Shown piece by piece: positions 61,603 through 64,000 of a stretch of 64,000 nucleotides of DNA (its first letter is position 1; every line of letters starts with the position of its first letter). The position numbers and the translations under genes are program-made. The notes below the pieces were generated by a model. The model made no database searches. It was not told the DNA's origin and saw only the letters and a program-made list of their open reading frames with translations. The stretch covers positions 1,922,001-1,986,000 of the forward strand of contig OZ252114.1 of assembly GCA_965248635.1 (NCBI GenBank). The letters run 5' to 3'. Source of the DNA: CBDAPI01 sp965248635. Lineage in GTDB: Bacteria; Acidobacteriota; UBA6911; RPQK01; CBDAPI01.

Positions 61603-62469
61603 TCAATGGGGCACAAAAACCTCGACCGAACGCCTGGCCACTTCAAAATCCATGGGGAGCGTTCCAATGACTTCCCCGTCCATCTGTACTGGAATGGAGG
61701 CTTCCCCTCGCACCCTGATCTGCTTGGCTTTGAGGTAATGAACGTCTGAGAGATCCACGTGCTTTCCGGTGAGGGCTCGCATGAGGTAAGTCAGGTACCG
61801 GCTTCGATCCCGGGAAGTGAAGAGGCAGACGTCCAGGCAGTCCTCGGTCACGTCGGCTGCGGGTGCCAGGAGGAGATGTCCGCCGTAGTAGCGGCTGTTG
61901 CTGATCACGGCAAAAGTGGCCTCCACCGGGCGGTCGTCCAGGTAGATTTCGAAAGGCCGCAGGGGAATATTTCGAAACGCCCGAAGTCCGGCCAGCCAGT
62001 ACGAACCCACCCCGAAACGGCGTTTCAGCCCGGGGGAAGTTTGATCGATGATGTGGCTGTCGAGCCCGACGCCCGCCATCAGATGAAAGTAGTTTTGCCC
62101 GCTCTTCCCCAGGCGGATCCGGGTTCGTCTACCACTGCGCAAGAGACGGAGAGCCCGGGCCGGGTCTCTGGGGATCGATAGTTCTCTGGCCAGAACGTTG
62201 GCTGTTCCGGCTGGAAGAATAGCCACAGGAAGTTGACGGTCCAGGGCGGGTTTGACGATTTCGTGGATGGTCCCGTCTCCCCCGTAGACGATGATCAGGT
62301 CCTGGTTCTCGAGATGGTCGCAGGAAAGAGTTCCCGGTACCGGACTCGAGCAGAGAGAGGTGACCTCGAGCCCCAGGGCGTGGATGGATTCAATCAGCTT
62401 TTTCCGTCGCTTTGGCGAGAGCCGGACTCGACCCGAGCTGGGATTGTAAAAGAAAAGTGCATGCTTCAT
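61603..62469 (-). CDS. Diacylglycerol/sphingosine kinase-type lipid kinase (DgkB/YegS family)
   Basis: 288 residues. N-terminal nucleotide site 'FYNPSSGR' and 'IIVYGGDGTIHEIV' (the GGDGT signature), then 'AILPAGTANVLAREL', and a C-terminal beta domain with 'PVQMDGEVIG'. It phosphorylates a membrane lipid with ATP. Substrate within the family varies. Convergent with the preceding gene, seven bases apart. Confidence 0.93.
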   Translation of the reverse strand: MKHALFFYNPSSGRVRLSPKRRKKLIESIHALGLEVTSLCSSPVPGTLSCDHLENQDLIIVYGGDGTIHEIVKPALDRQLPVAILPAGTANVLARELSIPRDPARALRLLRSGRRTRIRLGKSGQNYFHLMAGVGLDSHIIDQTSPGLKRRFGVGSYWLAGLRAFRNIPLRPFEIYLDDRPVEATFAVISNSRYYGGHLLLAPAADVTEDCLDVCLFTSRDRSRYLTYLMRALTGKHVDLSDVHYLKAKQIRVRGEASIPVQMDGEVIGTLPMDFEVARRSVEVFVPH

Positions 62470-62512
62470 TCGGACCTCTGCAGGGAGGTACTAGCAATTT
62501 CGGTACCAGCTG

Positions 62513-63790
62513 CTACTCAGCCACAGCAGGCCCAGGGTCCACGAGAAGCGGGTCTAGCTGAAGCAAAAGGCCGTCACGAACTGCCGCAAATTCACTCCGA
62601 TAGCGTTCTTCGAGAGGCTTGTCGGAGGGCCAGGCAATTCTGCCCCGCGGGTTGAGGTAGCGTCCTCGCCGGTCTTGCACCCGGTAGTCCAGGTGGGGTC
62701 CTGTGGCCAGGCCGGTGGCGCCAACACGGCCGAGCACGTCTCCCTGGCCGACTTTCTGTCCCATTTTGACCAGGATCCTGGAAAGATGTGCATAGCCGGT
62801 TCGATACCCGTTCCCATGGCGAAGCTGCACGAATTTCCCGAGTCCGCCCTTCCTTCCCGCAAAGGTGACGGATCCACTGGCCGAAGCCAGGACAGGAGTC
62901 CCCTTAGGGGCGGCAAAATCGACACCCAGGTGAGGTCTACGACGCTTCAGGACCGGATGGAATCGGCTGTAACTAAATCCCGAGCTGATACGAGGGCTGA
63001 AGCGAAAAGGCACCTTCAGAAAGGCCTTCTTCACGGACTTCCCGTTCTGGTCATAGTACTTAACCTTTCCGCTTTCCGGCACAACGAAACGGAAGGCAAA
63101 AAAATCCTTGCCTCCCGTCGTGAACTGGACGGCGTGGATCTGTCCGTACTTCACGAGCTGACCGTCCCGATACTTCTTGTCAACGACCACCCGGAGCGCG
63201 TCGCCGAACTGGATCGTGGTGAAGTCCACATCCCACTGCAGAATCCAGGCCAGATCCATCACCAGCTGATCTTTCTCCCCCACTTCCAGGAGAGCTGCCC
63301 ACAGGGACTCCTCGATGCTGGCCTGGATCGTTTCGGTCTTGACCTCAAACTCGAATGCTCGTCGCGAGCTTTCGTAGTGTTCCCCATCCCATGCTGAGAG
63401 CAAGTACTCCTCGTCGCTGATCTGGTACCGGAAACTCTCCAGTCTGCCTCCCGGGCCGATCTTCATCGTGTAGTCGTTTCCGGCACGGACCCGGTTTAGG
63501 TTGTAAGCCTCCCGTGAATCCTCGATGAGCTGGTGGATCACCCGGGTAGTGAAATTCTGGCCAAGCAGGAGGTCCTGCATCGTATAGTTGCCGGGGAAGG
63601 TTCCCTTGATGATGTGGGAGGCTGGCTCCGGCAAATTGCTGTCAGGTCCGGCGGCTTGCGGGGAGGGCTGTTGGGCTCCCAAATCACTTGAATCGGGGGA
63701 ATCGGGGAGAAGTGTGAAGAGAGCCAGTGTGAGAAGGAGTCCGCCCGACGCCACTCCCCACGCTTTCATGGGGCTACGGTCAGTCGACAT
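62513..63790 (-). CDS. M23-family peptidoglycan endopeptidase
   Basis: About 425 residues. One N-terminal membrane anchor (about 9-28), OapA/LysM-like regions, then the M23 LytM domain at about 280-390. Zinc ligands lie in 'HLGVDFAAPKGTP' (HxxxD) and 'GPHLDYRV' (HxH-type site). It cuts peptide cross-links in peptidoglycan and resembles MepM/YebA proteins. ATG 63790 overlaps the coaD end by 11 bases. Confidence 0.93.
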   Translation of the reverse strand: MSTDRSPMKAWGVASGGLLLTLALFTLLPDSPDSSDLGAQQPSPQAAGPDSNLPEPASHIIKGTFPGNYTMQDLLLGQNFTTRVIHQLIEDSREAYNLNRVRAGNDYTMKIGPGGRLESFRYQISDEEYLLSAWDGEHYESSRRAFEFEVKTETIQASIEESLWAALLEVGEKDQLVMDLAWILQWDVDFTTIQFGDALRVVVDKKYRDGQLVKYGQIHAVQFTTGGKDFFAFRFVVPESGKVKYYDQNGKSVKKAFLKVPFRFSPRISSGFSYSRFHPVLKRRRPHLGVDFAAPKGTPVLASASGSVTFAGRKGGLGKFVQLRHGNGYRTGYAHLSRILVKMGQKVGQGDVLGRVGATGLATGPHLDYRVQDRRGRYLNPRGRIAWPSDKPLEERYRSEFAAVRDGLLLQLDPLLVDPGPAVAE

Positions 63791-64000
63791 CTTGATTCTG
63801 GTTCTGGATCTTGGCCAGCAGCCGGGTCTCCACACTGCCCGGCACGAGTCCTCTCACGTCACCTCCCAGGAGGCACACTTCCTTTACGAGACTGGAGCTC
63901 AAGTAAGAGTACTCGAGGGCCGGCACCATGAATACAGTCTCGATATCCGACTTCAAACGACGGTTCATGAGTGCCATTTGAAACTCGTAGTCGTAGTCGG
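63780..64000 (-). CDS. coaD: Phosphopantetheine adenylyltransferase CoaD, C-terminal part
   Basis: The open frame runs out of the right edge of the window; about 73 residues are visible. 'DYEFQMALMNRRL', 'ETVFMVPALEYSYLSSSLVKEV' and 'LGGDVRGLVP' are diagnostic of CoaD, which makes dephospho-CoA from phosphopantetheine. An internal ATG at 63977 is not the start. Confidence 0.93.
   Translation of the reverse strand, partial: DYDYEFQMALMNRRLKSDIETVFMVPALEYSYLSSSLVKEVCLLGGDVRGLVPGSVETRLLAKIQNQNQDVD

Noticed and set aside
1..64000. CRISPR arrays, rRNA or tRNA genes, transposases, integrases
   Set aside because: Looked for regular spacer-repeat arrays, T-arm signatures and IS/phage proteins; none found. 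Repeats present are irregular or hairpin-type.

Overview
The window comes from a GC-rich bacterium, most likely an Acidobacteriota. This is inferred from the gene mix, not from a marker-gene tree: an Oar-like TonB-dependent receptor with an N-terminal carboxypeptidase-like domain, a GWxTD-domain protein next to it, PQQ-type beta-propeller proteins, exported (Tat-like) Gfo/Idh/MocA and aminotransferase proteins, and many TTG/GTG starts. The cell is Gram-negative (TonB receptor, lipoproteins, DsbD) and has a selenocysteine elongation factor (SelB). No tRNA, rRNA, CRISPR array, integrase or transposase gene was found.

Layout. 1-2.4 kb: 3' end of a radical SAM gene, an AT-richer Na+/solute symporter bracketed by a duplicated piece of that gene's tail, then two hairpin repeats. 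2.4-8.5 kb: surface or lipid chemistry (GT2 glycosyltransferase; MBOAT acyltransferase, MITE-like element, fatty-acyl-AMP-ligase-like enzyme, carrier protein, frameshifted UMF1-type transporter). 8.5-12.5 kb: ftsB, cutA, a SUMF1-fold lipoprotein, tatA, selB. 12.6-16.6 kb: housekeeping operon ffh-rpsP-khpA-rimM-trmD-rplS. 16.6-23.1 kb: Wzt-like ABC ATPase, a second MITE-like element, an acyl-CoA-dehydrogenase-fold protein plus a stand-alone adenylation enzyme whose specificity residues read like those of prolyl-AMP ligases, a GT1 glycosyltransferase and a HAD phosphatase. 23-30.6 kb: mixed metabolism (VOC protein, CoA-binding protein with frameshift, class V aminotransferase, rimI, hydrolase, Gfo/Idh/MocA, MscS, EVE protein). 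30.6-41 kb: a coupled block of two PQQ-type propellers and an S9 peptidase, a TPR protein, rpmG-rpmE, and an M1 peptidase lipoprotein. 41-46.6 kb: an ArsR-methyltransferase fusion, metF and metH in one operon behind a strong, probably leaderless promoter. 46.8-53.6 kb: dsbD and a divergent pyrimidine locus (pyrRBC and pyrKD). 53.8-60 kb: hypothetical protein, GWxTD protein and a broken TonB receptor with a terminator-like hairpin in its leader. 60.3-64 kb: pyrF, a hypothetical protein, a lipid kinase, an M23 endopeptidase and the 3' part of coaD.

The most interesting features are (1) the adenylation/dehydrogenase pair that looks like a proline-to-pyrroline/pyrrole starter module, (2) the MBOAT-ligase-carrier set that parallels dlt logic but with an acyl-AMP-ligase-like enzyme, and (3) an unusually rich set of non-coding repeats: a MITE-like family with covarying inverted ends, a hairpin family with a constant 16-base loop and variable paired arms, a 92-base tandem repeat family, and GTTCC-rich spacer arrays that often occur as inverted pairs. 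Three genes carry frame disruptions; two look like single-base indels and could be assembly errors.
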